Source: Acidovorax benzenivorans
GTDB taxonomy: Bacteria; Pseudomonadota; Gammaproteobacteria; Burkholderiales; Burkholderiaceae_C
Length of the DNA: 64,000 nt
Reading direction: 5' to 3'
NCBI RefSeq assembly: GCF_028680575.1
Contig: NZ_JAPCKI010000001.1
Coordinates: 248,001-312,000, forward strand
A program made the position numbers and the translations under genes. Shown here one piece after another: positions 53,370 through 60,243 of the stretch; the first letter of the stretch is position 1; the number at the start of each line of letters is the position of its first letter. The notes under the pieces were generated by a model, which did no database searches, was not told where the DNA came from, and worked only from the letters and a program-made list of their open reading frames with translations.

Positions 53370-54470
53370 TCAGGCCTTCTGGCGCCGCGCTCGCACCGCT
53401 GCCGCCAGCCCTTCAAGCACCGGCACGGTCTGCGCCAGGCTGATGCAGGCATCCGTCACCGACACGCCGTGCGCCAGCGGCTGGCCGGGCACGATGTCCT
53501 GGCGGCCTTCCTGCAGGTGGCTCTCGATCATCAGACCGGTGATGCGTGCATCGCCAGCGGCAATCTGCTGGGCCACTTCTGCCGCCACGGTGATCTGGCG
53601 CTGGTGTTGCTTGCTGCTGTTGGCGTGGCTCACGTCGATCATCACCTGCTCGCGCAGGCCCGCGGCCTTCAGCAGCGCACAGGCTGCGTCCACATCGGCC
53701 TTTTGGTAGTTGGGCTGCTTGCCACCCCGCAGGATCACGTGGCAGTCCTGGTTGCCACGGGTCTCAAAAATGGCCGCCTGGCCCATCTTGGTCATGCCCA
53801 TGAAGGCGTGCGACGCTTGCGCCGCCTGGATGGCGTCGCTCGCGACCTTGATGCCACCGTCGGTGCCGTTCTTGAAGCCCACCGGGCAGCTCAGGCCGCT
53901 GGCGAGCTGGCGGTGGCTCTGGCTCTCGGTGGTGCGCGCGCCAATCGCGCCCCAGCTCACCAGGTCGCTGATGAACTGCGGTGACAGCAGGTCCAGAAAC
54001 TCGGTGCCCACGGGCAGCCCGGTGGCCAGCACGTCCAGCAGCAGCTGGCGCGCCAGCTCCAGCCCCTCGTTGATGGCAAAGCTGCCGTCCAGGTGCGGGT
54101 CGTTGATGTAGCCCTTCCAGCCCACGGTGGTGCGGGGCTTTTCAAAGTACACCCGCATCACGATGAGCAGGTCGTCCTGCAGCGCGTCGGCCAGTACCTT
54201 GAGCTGGTGCGCATATTCCATGGCCTGGGCATGGTCGTGGATGGAGCAGGGGCCCACCACCACCACCAGCCGGTCGTCCTGCCCGTGCAGCACGCGCGAG
54301 ATGGCGGCGCGGCTGGATTCAACCAGCGTCAGGGCCGCATCGGGCGTGGGCAGCCACTCTTGCAGCAGGGCGGGCGTGATGAGGGGGCGCACGGCCTTGA
54401 TGCGCGTGTCATCAATGCGGGTGGTGTCGTGGGTGGAAATGGGGGTGGCGGAGCGGTGTGCGTGGGTCAT
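53370..54470 (-). CDS. aroG: 3-deoxy-7-phosphoheptulonate synthase (class I DAHP synthase)
   Basis: Enzyme of 366 residues that joins phosphoenolpyruvate and erythrose 4-phosphate in the first step of aromatic amino acid synthesis. VVVVGPCSIHDHAQAMEYA (near residue 70), VYFEKPRTTVGWKGYINDP (residues 107-125), FKNGTDGGIKVASDAI and VMIDVSHANSSKQ are the active-site landmarks of the AroAI type. Start ATG 54470. Which aromatic amino acid inhibits it cannot be told by eye. No attenuator was seen. Confidence 0.95.
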   Translation of the reverse strand: MTHAHRSATPISTHDTTRIDDTRIKAVRPLITPALLQEWLPTPDAALTLVESSRAAISRVLHGQDDRLVVVVGPCSIHDHAQAMEYAHQLKVLADALQDDLLIVMRVYFEKPRTTVGWKGYINDPHLDGSFAINEGLELARQLLLDVLATGLPVGTEFLDLLSPQFISDLVSWGAIGARTTESQSHRQLASGLSCPVGFKNGTDGGIKVASDAIQAAQASHAFMGMTKMGQAAIFETRGNQDCHVILRGGKQPNYQKADVDAACALLKAAGLREQVMIDVSHANSSKQHQRQITVAAEVAQQIAAGDARITGLMIESHLQEGRQDIVPGQPLAHGVSVTDACISLAQTVPVLEGLAAAVRARRQKA

Positions 54471-54525
54471 GGTGGCCCCGATTGTCGCGGAGCCCGGTCA
54501 CAGGCTGAATCGAGGCACGTTGCTA

Positions 54526-54650
54526 GATACCGGCGCGGCCCTCGCGCGAGACGCAGAGCAAGGGCCGCCCCGCAGCGAGTGCGTCGTCCCCCCGCCCGCA
54601 TTGCGCAGCGATGCGAGAGCAGGGAGAAGCGGCGAAGCCGCTCAGGGGGG
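54526..54650. repeat. GC-rich intergenic repeat family B, copy 2
   Basis: GATACCGGCGCG start, AAGGGCCGCCC, then hairpins CGCATTGC-GCA-GCGATGCG and GCGGC-GAA-GCCGC, ending CTCAGGGGG. Same order as the copy at 26160-26264. Confidence 0.75.
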
Positions 54651-54660
54651 GTGTCCGAAT

Positions 54661-55173
54661 TCAAGGTCTTCGGAACGCCGCATTCTGCCGTGCCCAATGG
54701 CGCGACTGCAGTTGGTCCAGCCGCACGGTGCCGCCCGTGGACGGTGCGTGCACAAAGCGCCCTTCGCCCACGTAGATGCCCGCATGGCTGGGCTGGCGGC
54801 CGGTGCCAAACACCACCAGGTCACCCGCGCGCAGTTCGCTGCCATCGATGGGGTAGCCCCAGGCGTTGAGCTGGGCCACCGTGCGCGGCGGCGGCGTACC
54901 CACCTGGTTGCGGTACACGTAGCCGATCAGGCCGCTGCAATCAAAACCCGAGTCGGGGGTGTTGCCGCCGTAGCGGTACGGCGTGCCCACCAGGCCCAGC
55001 GCGTGGATGGCAATGTCGTGCGCCTGCTCGGGGGTGAGCGGCGGAGCGGTGCGTGGAGGGGCAGAGGCCGAGGGCGGCGAAGACGGTGACGGAGGCCGCG
55101 ATGTACCGCAGCCGACCAGCACCAGCAGGGCGGCGGTGCAGGCGGCAAGGCTCAAGCTGTGAAAGGCGCGCAT
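54661..55173 (-). CDS. NlpC/P60-family (C40) lipoprotein peptidase
   Basis: Lipoprotein of 170 residues, signal ending LLVLVGC. A Pro/Ser linker leads to an NlpC/P60 domain with the catalytic Cys in FDCSGLIGYVYR, His in SHAGIYVGEG and a third residue in FVHAPSTG. Cleaves peptidoglycan peptide stems in the periplasm. The start ATG 55173 directly opens the signal peptide. Confidence 0.92.
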   Translation of the reverse strand: MRAFHSLSLAACTAALLVLVGCGTSRPPSPSSPPSASAPPRTAPPLTPEQAHDIAIHALGLVGTPYRYGGNTPDSGFDCSGLIGYVYRNQVGTPPPRTVAQLNAWGYPIDGSELRAGDLVVFGTGRQPSHAGIYVGEGRFVHAPSTGGTVRLDQLQSRHWARQNAAFRRP

Positions 55174-55239
55174 GGGCCGAAGGGTAACGGATGGCGCGCG
55201 GTGCTGGCCCCTACTCCACCGGCTGCCTGGGGATATTGG

Positions 55240-55292
55240 TCAAAAGTGCCGCCAGCGCTTGTCCTTAAAGCGCCAGCAGCTATCGTTTTTAA
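55240..55292. repeat. Dispersed repeat family A, downstream of leuA
   Basis: CAAAAGTGCCGCCAGCGCTT, a short spacer, AAAGCGCCAGCAGCTATCG. It lies 14 bp past the leuA stop. Confidence 0.65.
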
Positions 55293-55305
55293 CAATGCAC
55301 CGAGC

Positions 55306-56985
55306 TTACGCCATTGCCTCGGCTTGGGTCACTGTGCGCCGTGCCATCAAGCGATTGGCCACGTTCACGATGGCCAACACCGAGGCCGTCACGATGTTGT
55401 GGCTGGCGCCCGCGCCAAAGGTGGAGCCCGCCACGCCGTCCATGGCGGCTTCCACAATGGCCATTGCTTGGGCGTTGGCGCCCGTGCCGGTGGCACGTTC
55501 CTCGTAGTGATCGACGCGCAGCGGCAGGCCGAGGGCATCCACCGTGGCGGCGATGGGTCCGTTGCCCTGGCCGCGCAAATGCTGGCGCATGTCGTCGATG
55601 GTCACATCCAGCTCGATGCCCTGGCCGTCCTCATCGATTTTGTGGCCGTGGCAGACGATGGAGGGTTGTGCGGGCGCCTGGATGTAGGTGGCCTGGAACA
55701 GGCTCCACAGCGCGTCGCCCGTCATCTCGCTTTCGCTCGCGTCGGTCTGGCGCTGCACCACAGCGCTGAACTCCACCTGCATGCGGCGCGGCATCACCAC
55801 GCCATGCTCACGTTCGAGCAAGAAGGCAATGCCGCCCTTGCCCGACTGGCTGTTCACGCGGATCACGCTGTCGTAGGTGCGGCCGAGGTCGGCCGGGTCG
55901 ATGGGCAAATACGGCACTTCCCACAGCGCGTTCGGGTCCTGCGCGGCAAAGCCCTTCTTGATCGCATCCTGGTGCGATCCCGAGAACGCGGTGAACACCA
56001 GGTCGCCCGCATAGGGGTGGCGCGGGTGCACGGGCAGCGAGGTGCATTCTTCTGCGATGCGCGCGACCGACGTGATGTCCGAAAAGTCGAGGTCCGGGTG
56101 CACGCCCTGCGTGTACAGGTTGAGCGCCAGGGTCACGATGTCCACGTTGCCGCAGCGCTCGCCGTTGCCGAAGAGGCAGCCTTCCACGCGGTCGGCACCG
56201 GCCATCATTGCCAGCTCTGCCGCCGCCACGCCCGTGCCTCGGTCGTTGTGCGGGTGCACCGACAGCACGATGTGCTCGCGTGGCGACAAGTGGCGGTCCA
56301 TCCACTCGATCTGGTCGGCAAACACGTTGGGCGTGGCGTTCTCCACCGTGGTGGGCAGGTTGATGATGATGGGGCGGCCGGGGCCCGCGTTCCATGCGGC
56401 GATGGCTGTCTGGCAGGCCTTGAGAGACACGCTGAGCTCGGTGGCGCTGAAGGTCTCGGGCGAATACTGCAAGGTCCATTGCGTGGCAGGCTGCGCGTCG
56501 GTGAGCTGCTTGAGGTAGCCCACGTGGTGCGCGATGAGCTGCATCACCTGCGTCACGTTCATGCCAAACACAATGCGCCGCCATGCGGGCGCGGTGGCGT
56601 TGTAGAGGTGCACGATGGCGCGCGGTGCGCCCTGGACGGCCTCTACGGTGCGCGCAATCAGGTCTTCGCGCGACTGGGTCATGACCATGATGGTCACGTC
56701 GTCGGGGATCAGGTTTTCATCGATGAGGCGGCGCACAAAGTCAAAGTCGATTTGTGACGCGGCGGGAAAGCCGACCTCGATCTCCTTGAAGCCGATGCGC
56801 ACCAGCTCATGAAAGAGCTTCATCTTGCGCTCGCCGTTCATGGGCTCGAACAGCGCCTGGTTGCCGTCGCGCAGGTCGGTGGAGAGCCACACGGGCGCGT
56901 GGGTGATGCTGCGGTTGGGCCATTGGCGGTCGGTCAATGCCACCGGGGCAATGGGCTGGTATTTGGTAGCGGGCTTGGCAATCAT
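55306..56985 (-). CDS. leuA: 2-isopropylmalate synthase, type 2
   Basis: Enzyme of 559 residues for the first committed step of leucine synthesis, condensing acetyl-CoA with 2-oxoisovalerate. LSTDLRDGNQALFEPMNGER carries the divalent-metal site (D-x-R-D-G-x-Q), and the mid region has HPHNDRGTGVAAAELAM. The C terminus contains the allosteric LeuA dimer domain. The length and N-terminal extension are those of the type 2 (about 550-residue) LeuA. Start ATG 56985. A leader peptide and attenuator precede it at 57072-57227. Confidence 0.96.
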   Translation of the reverse strand: MIAKPATKYQPIAPVALTDRQWPNRSITHAPVWLSTDLRDGNQALFEPMNGERKMKLFHELVRIGFKEIEVGFPAASQIDFDFVRRLIDENLIPDDVTIMVMTQSREDLIARTVEAVQGAPRAIVHLYNATAPAWRRIVFGMNVTQVMQLIAHHVGYLKQLTDAQPATQWTLQYSPETFSATELSVSLKACQTAIAAWNAGPGRPIIINLPTTVENATPNVFADQIEWMDRHLSPREHIVLSVHPHNDRGTGVAAAELAMMAGADRVEGCLFGNGERCGNVDIVTLALNLYTQGVHPDLDFSDITSVARIAEECTSLPVHPRHPYAGDLVFTAFSGSHQDAIKKGFAAQDPNALWEVPYLPIDPADLGRTYDSVIRVNSQSGKGGIAFLLEREHGVVMPRRMQVEFSAVVQRQTDASESEMTGDALWSLFQATYIQAPAQPSIVCHGHKIDEDGQGIELDVTIDDMRQHLRGQGNGPIAATVDALGLPLRVDHYEERATGTGANAQAMAIVEAAMDGVAGSTFGAGASHNIVTASVLAIVNVANRLMARRTVTQAEAMA

Positions 56986-57071
56986 GAGAGGCTCCACGAA
57001 CGGTGTGTGCGGCGCGCCGGAAAGAAAAATGCGCGGTGCACAGGTCAAACGAAATCAAAAACGAATGACAT

Positions 57072-57179
57072 CCCCTGCAGCCCTTTGCGTGTGCAAAGGC
57101 TGGTTCGCGGGCCGGGGTCAGGGGGAGATCAGGTGTTGCGCAGAACGGCAACGGTGGCGAACGCAGGCAGACCCCGGCC
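57072..57179 (-). promoter_or_regulatory. leuA attenuator structures
   Basis: On the minus strand segment 2, GGCCGGGGTC (57170-57179, inside the leader peptide gene), is a perfect complement of segment 3, GACCCCGGCC (57110-57119). Segment 3 together with the preceding CCCCTG (57119-57124) can instead pair with CAGGGG (57072-57077), forming a larger hairpin that contains an AGCC/GGCT stem-loop and is followed by a T-rich stretch. The two pairings exclude each other, as in an attenuator. Confidence 0.65.
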
Positions 57180-57227
57180 AGGCACTAGGCCTAGCGATAG
57201 GGTGGGTAGGAGCATGCTGCGTTGCAT
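57129..57227 (-). CDS. leuL: Leucine-rich leader peptide of leuA
   Basis: Short open frame of 32 residues upstream of leuA. Residues 6-14 are LLPTLSLGL. Four of its seven leucines are CTA, a codon expected to be rare at this GC, clustered together as in leucine attenuator peptides. Its end overlaps the antiterminator segment of the downstream RNA. Ribosomes slowed at the Leu codons would free segment 2 to pair with segment 3. Confidence 0.75.
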   Translation of the reverse strand: MQRSMLLPTLSLGLVPGRGLPAFATVAVLRNT

Positions 57228-57300
57228 AGGGGGTCGAAGATAGCACAGGCCTGCTGCCGGGCGCAACAATTTGCATGAAATCTGCCTATGGTGCCCGTGG

Positions 57301-57340
57301 TATATGCGCTATTAGCTATAAAAACAATAGCGAATGCGGC
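57301..57340. repeat. Possible repeat family A copy between leuA and the YciI gene
   Basis: TATATGCGCTATTAGCTATA, then AACAATAGCG, sharing the TTAGCTAT half of family A. Partial. Confidence 0.4.
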
Positions 57341-57411
57341 TGGTAGCATGGCGGGCTTGCAGGCCTGTGCCGGTGGTGGCTGGCACGATTGGCCCCGATT
57401 CAGGAGACCCC

Positions 57412-57777
57412 ATGCCGTATTTGTTGCTCATCATGGAACCCCACGGCCAGCGCGCCGAGCGGGGCCTGGCCGGAGGCCAGGAGGCCTATGCCCGCATGCA
57501 GCGTTTTGGCGCAGGATTGCAGGCCCGGGGCCTGCTGCGCGCCAGCGAGTCGCTGGCCTCGACCGAGCAGGCGGTGCGGCTGCAGGTGCGCGAAGGGCAG
57601 ACCCGTCTCACCGACGGGCCGTTTGCCGAGACCAAGGAAATGGTGGGCGGCTTTTTTCTCATCGACTGCGCTACGCGCGACGAGGCCATTGCCATCGCTC
57701 GCGAATGCCCGGCCGCCGAGTGGGCCACCGTGGAGGTGCGCGAGCTGGCGCCCTGCTACCACGGCGCGATGGGCTGA
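57412..57777 (+). CDS. YciI-family (DGPF-motif) protein
   Basis: Protein of 121 residues, start ATG 57412, with AGGAGA upstream. It starts MPYLLLIMEPHG and contains DGPFAETKEMVGGFFLIDC, the DGPF motif of YciI-like proteins (ferredoxin-like fold, often encoded with ECF42 sigma factors). A second DGPF protein is at 62601. Enzymatic role unknown. Divergent from leuA, convergent with the GGDEF/EAL gene (1-bp gap). Confidence 0.87.
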   Translation: MPYLLLIMEPHGQRAERGLAGGQEAYARMQRFGAGLQARGLLRASESLASTEQAVRLQVREGQTRLTDGPFAETKEMVGGFFLIDCATRDEAIAIARECPAAEWATVEVRELAPCYHGAMG

Positions 57778-57778
57778 A

Positions 57779-59695
57779 TCAGGCCGACGTGCATGCCTGC
57801 AGCGCGAGAAACTGCGGCGCAGGCATGGGGCGTGCAAGCACATAGCCCTGCAGTACATCGCAGCCTTGCTGCACCAGATAGTCGGCCTGCTCCTGCGTTT
57901 CCACCCCCTCGGCGGTCACGTGCAGCCCCAGGCCGTGTGCCAGCGCCACGATGGCGGTGACGATAGCTCGGCTGTGTTCCTGCCCCGGCAGGTCTTTGAC
58001 AAAGCTGCGGTCGATCTTCAGGCGCCGCATGGGCAGCTGGCGCAGGTACGCCAGGGACGAGTAGCCCGTGCCGAAGTCATCGATGGCCAGGTGAATGCCC
58101 AGCTGGCTCAGCCGGTGCAGCGTGTGTGCGCCGGCCTCCATGTTTTCCATCAGCACGGTTTCGGTCAGCTCGATTTCGAGCTGGTGCGCGGGCAGGCCTT
58201 CTTCGCGCAGGATGTCCATCACGCGCTCCAGGAACTGCGGGTCGCCCAGCTGCCGTGCCGAGATGTTCACGGCCACGCGCAGCGGCTTGCCGCCTTTCCA
58301 CCCTGCGGCGTCACGGCAGGCGGTGCGCATCACCCAGTAGCCCAGCGGCGCGATGAGGCCGCAGTCCTCGGCCACCGACACGGCCTCAAGTGGCGACACG
58401 GAACCCAGCTCTGGATGCGTCCACCGTAGCAGGGCCTCGGCGCCCACCATGGACCGGTCGCTGGCGGCAAACAGCGGCTGGTAGTGCAGCGCCAGCCCGG
58501 TGCCGTGCTCCAGCTCGGCACGCAGCGCCTGCTCGATGGCCTGGCGCCGCACCACGGCCAGGTTCATCGAGGCGTCAAAGCGTACCCAGCGGTTCTTGCC
58601 CATCTCCTTGGCGCGGTACATGGCGGTGTCTGCATTGCTCACCAGTGCGTCCATGTCCAGGGCATCGTCAGGAAACGTGGCAATGCCTGCGCTGCAGGTC
58701 ACGTTCACTTGCTGGCCGACTTCGGTGTAGGCGGCCTGGAAGACGCTCACGATGCGCTGCGCGTATTTCTCCAGCGCGGCGTCATCCATGTCCAGCCGCA
58801 GGATCAGCGCAAACTCGTCGCCTCCCAGGCGCGAGATGGTGTCGGTGCCGCGCACCACGGACCGCAAACGCCGGGCCACCTGGCGCAACAAGCCATCCCC
58901 GGCTGCGTGGCCGAAGGTGTCGTTGAGCGTCTTGAAGTTGTCCAGGTCGATATACACCAGCCCCACCCGATAGTCCGCATTGCGTGCGTTTTGCAGCTCC
59001 GCGGCCAGCTGCTCGTTGAACGCGTGCCGGTTGCCCGTGCCGGTGACGGCGTCGGTGTGGGCCAGAGTGTGCAGGCGGTTTTCAGCCTCGCGCACGGCGG
59101 CGCGGCTGCGCAGCACCATGGCCGCAGCCATGGCCATCACACAAATGGCGATCAACAACGCTGTGGCAAACCGGATGCCCAGGCGCATGTACACCGCAGC
59201 CATCGACTTGCGGATGTACAACGTTCCCCAGGTGGTGGTAGACGCCTCAATGGGTCGGGCGATCTCCAGAATGCGCCACCCTGCGCGCTCCGCCTCGCCA
59301 TCCAGGCCTATCGCGCGCAACGTGGTGGGAAAGTCCGGGTCGCGCCCGCGCGCATAGTGCGCAAACAGTACGCCGTCCTTGTCGTACACCCCGGCGCTGA
59401 TCACCATGGACGATGACCGCAGCGCGCCCAGCATTTCGTTGGCGGTGCTGGTGTCGCGGAACACCACGGCCGCAGAGATGTTGTCGGCCACGATGGCGGC
59501 TTCCACCCGGCTGTCTTGCAGCATGGACGCGCGGGTGCTCCAGTAGTCCACGCCGGTGAGCGCCAGCACCACGGTCAGCAGCGCCAGACCTGCGGCCAGG
59601 ATGCCGGTGACCACCAGGCGCGATGACAGCAGGGCATGCGCTGCCGGGCTTGCTGATGCTGCTGCGGCGGCGGCTTTGGTAAGGCGCTTTTTCAT
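57779..59695 (-). CDS. Membrane CHASE8-GGDEF-EAL protein (YfiN-like partner of YfiR)
   Basis: Inner-membrane protein of 638 residues. A signal-anchor segment lies near residues 28-50, a periplasmic CHASE8-like domain follows to about 160, then a second segment (about 172-195). GGDEF (about 215-375; RLGGDEFALIL intact) and EAL (about 385-630; EALLRW and DDFGTGYSSL intact) follow. It may both make and hydrolyse cyclic di-GMP. YfiN of Pseudomonas aeruginosa, repressed by periplasmic YfiR, has CHASE8-HAMP-GGDEF; here an EAL domain is added. It overlaps the YfiR gene by four bases (ATGA). Confidence 0.92.
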   Translation of the reverse strand: MKKRLTKAAAAAASASPAAHALLSSRLVVTGILAAGLALLTVVLALTGVDYWSTRASMLQDSRVEAAIVADNISAAVVFRDTSTANEMLGALRSSSMVISAGVYDKDGVLFAHYARGRDPDFPTTLRAIGLDGEAERAGWRILEIARPIEASTTTWGTLYIRKSMAAVYMRLGIRFATALLIAICVMAMAAAMVLRSRAAVREAENRLHTLAHTDAVTGTGNRHAFNEQLAAELQNARNADYRVGLVYIDLDNFKTLNDTFGHAAGDGLLRQVARRLRSVVRGTDTISRLGGDEFALILRLDMDDAALEKYAQRIVSVFQAAYTEVGQQVNVTCSAGIATFPDDALDMDALVSNADTAMYRAKEMGKNRWVRFDASMNLAVVRRQAIEQALRAELEHGTGLALHYQPLFAASDRSMVGAEALLRWTHPELGSVSPLEAVSVAEDCGLIAPLGYWVMRTACRDAAGWKGGKPLRVAVNISARQLGDPQFLERVMDILREEGLPAHQLEIELTETVLMENMEAGAHTLHRLSQLGIHLAIDDFGTGYSSLAYLRQLPMRRLKIDRSFVKDLPGQEHSRAIVTAIVALAHGLGLHVTAEGVETQEQADYLVQQGCDVLQGYVLARPMPAPQFLALQACTSA

Positions 59696-60240
59696 CGGCC
59701 CCCCTTGGCCAGCCGCAGCAGCCGCGAGCTGATGATGAGCCCGGCCTTGGTGGCCGCGTCGGGGCTGATGCCAAACACCACGCGCCCCTCCTGCTGGGCC
59801 AGGGCGATGACGATTTCGGGGTTCACAAAGGTGATGTCATCCGACACGGTGAGGATGCCGTGTGACGCAGGCAGGGTGCGCAACACCCGCAGCACAGGCT
59901 CCACTTCGGCGTTGTGGACGATGACCACGCGGCAGCCGCGAATCGCCTGGAGGTCCAGCAACCGCACACGCACGGTGCGGTCCTTGGTGGCCTGTTTGCC
60001 ATCCAGTGCGGCCAGGGAGCGCTTGAGCGGGCTGAAGGCTGACACACACACGGTCACCTCATTGCCGGGCGTGCCGTCGCTGTCAGGCCAATCGATGAAC
60101 TGGATGAAGTTGAAAACGTAGGCGGCCTTGAGGTCCAGGTCGGCCACGGGCTCATTGGCGCGGGCAACACTGGTGCCCACCCCGCACGCCACCCACCAGC
60201 AGATCGCTAGCAGCGTGCGCAATCGCGGGATATAGGCCAT
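59692..60240 (-). CDS. yfiR: YfiR-family (DUF4154) periplasmic protein
   Basis: Exported protein of 182 residues with a signal ending about VARAN. LKAAYVFNFIQFIDWPDSDG is the hallmark start of YfiR/DUF4154, and later AALDGKQATKDRTVRVRLLD and GCRVVIVHNAE fit. In P. aeruginosa YfiR binds the periplasmic domain of the diguanylate cyclase YfiN and holds it off; Cys redox state affects it. Here it sits between a TonB receptor (3-bp gap) and the CHASE8 enzyme (ATGA overlap), one operon. Confidence 0.9.
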   Translation of the reverse strand: MAYIPRLRTLLAICWWVACGVGTSVARANEPVADLDLKAAYVFNFIQFIDWPDSDGTPGNEVTVCVSAFSPLKRSLAALDGKQATKDRTVRVRLLDLQAIRGCRVVIVHNAEVEPVLRVLRTLPASHGILTVSDDITFVNPEIVIALAQQEGRVVFGISPDAATKAGLIISSRLLRLAKGGR

Positions 60241-60243
60241 GGT

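Noticed and set aside
57241-57411. ECF42-type promoter for the DGPF gene at 57412
   Set aside because: No TGTCGA with a CGTC at proper distance was found in this region.
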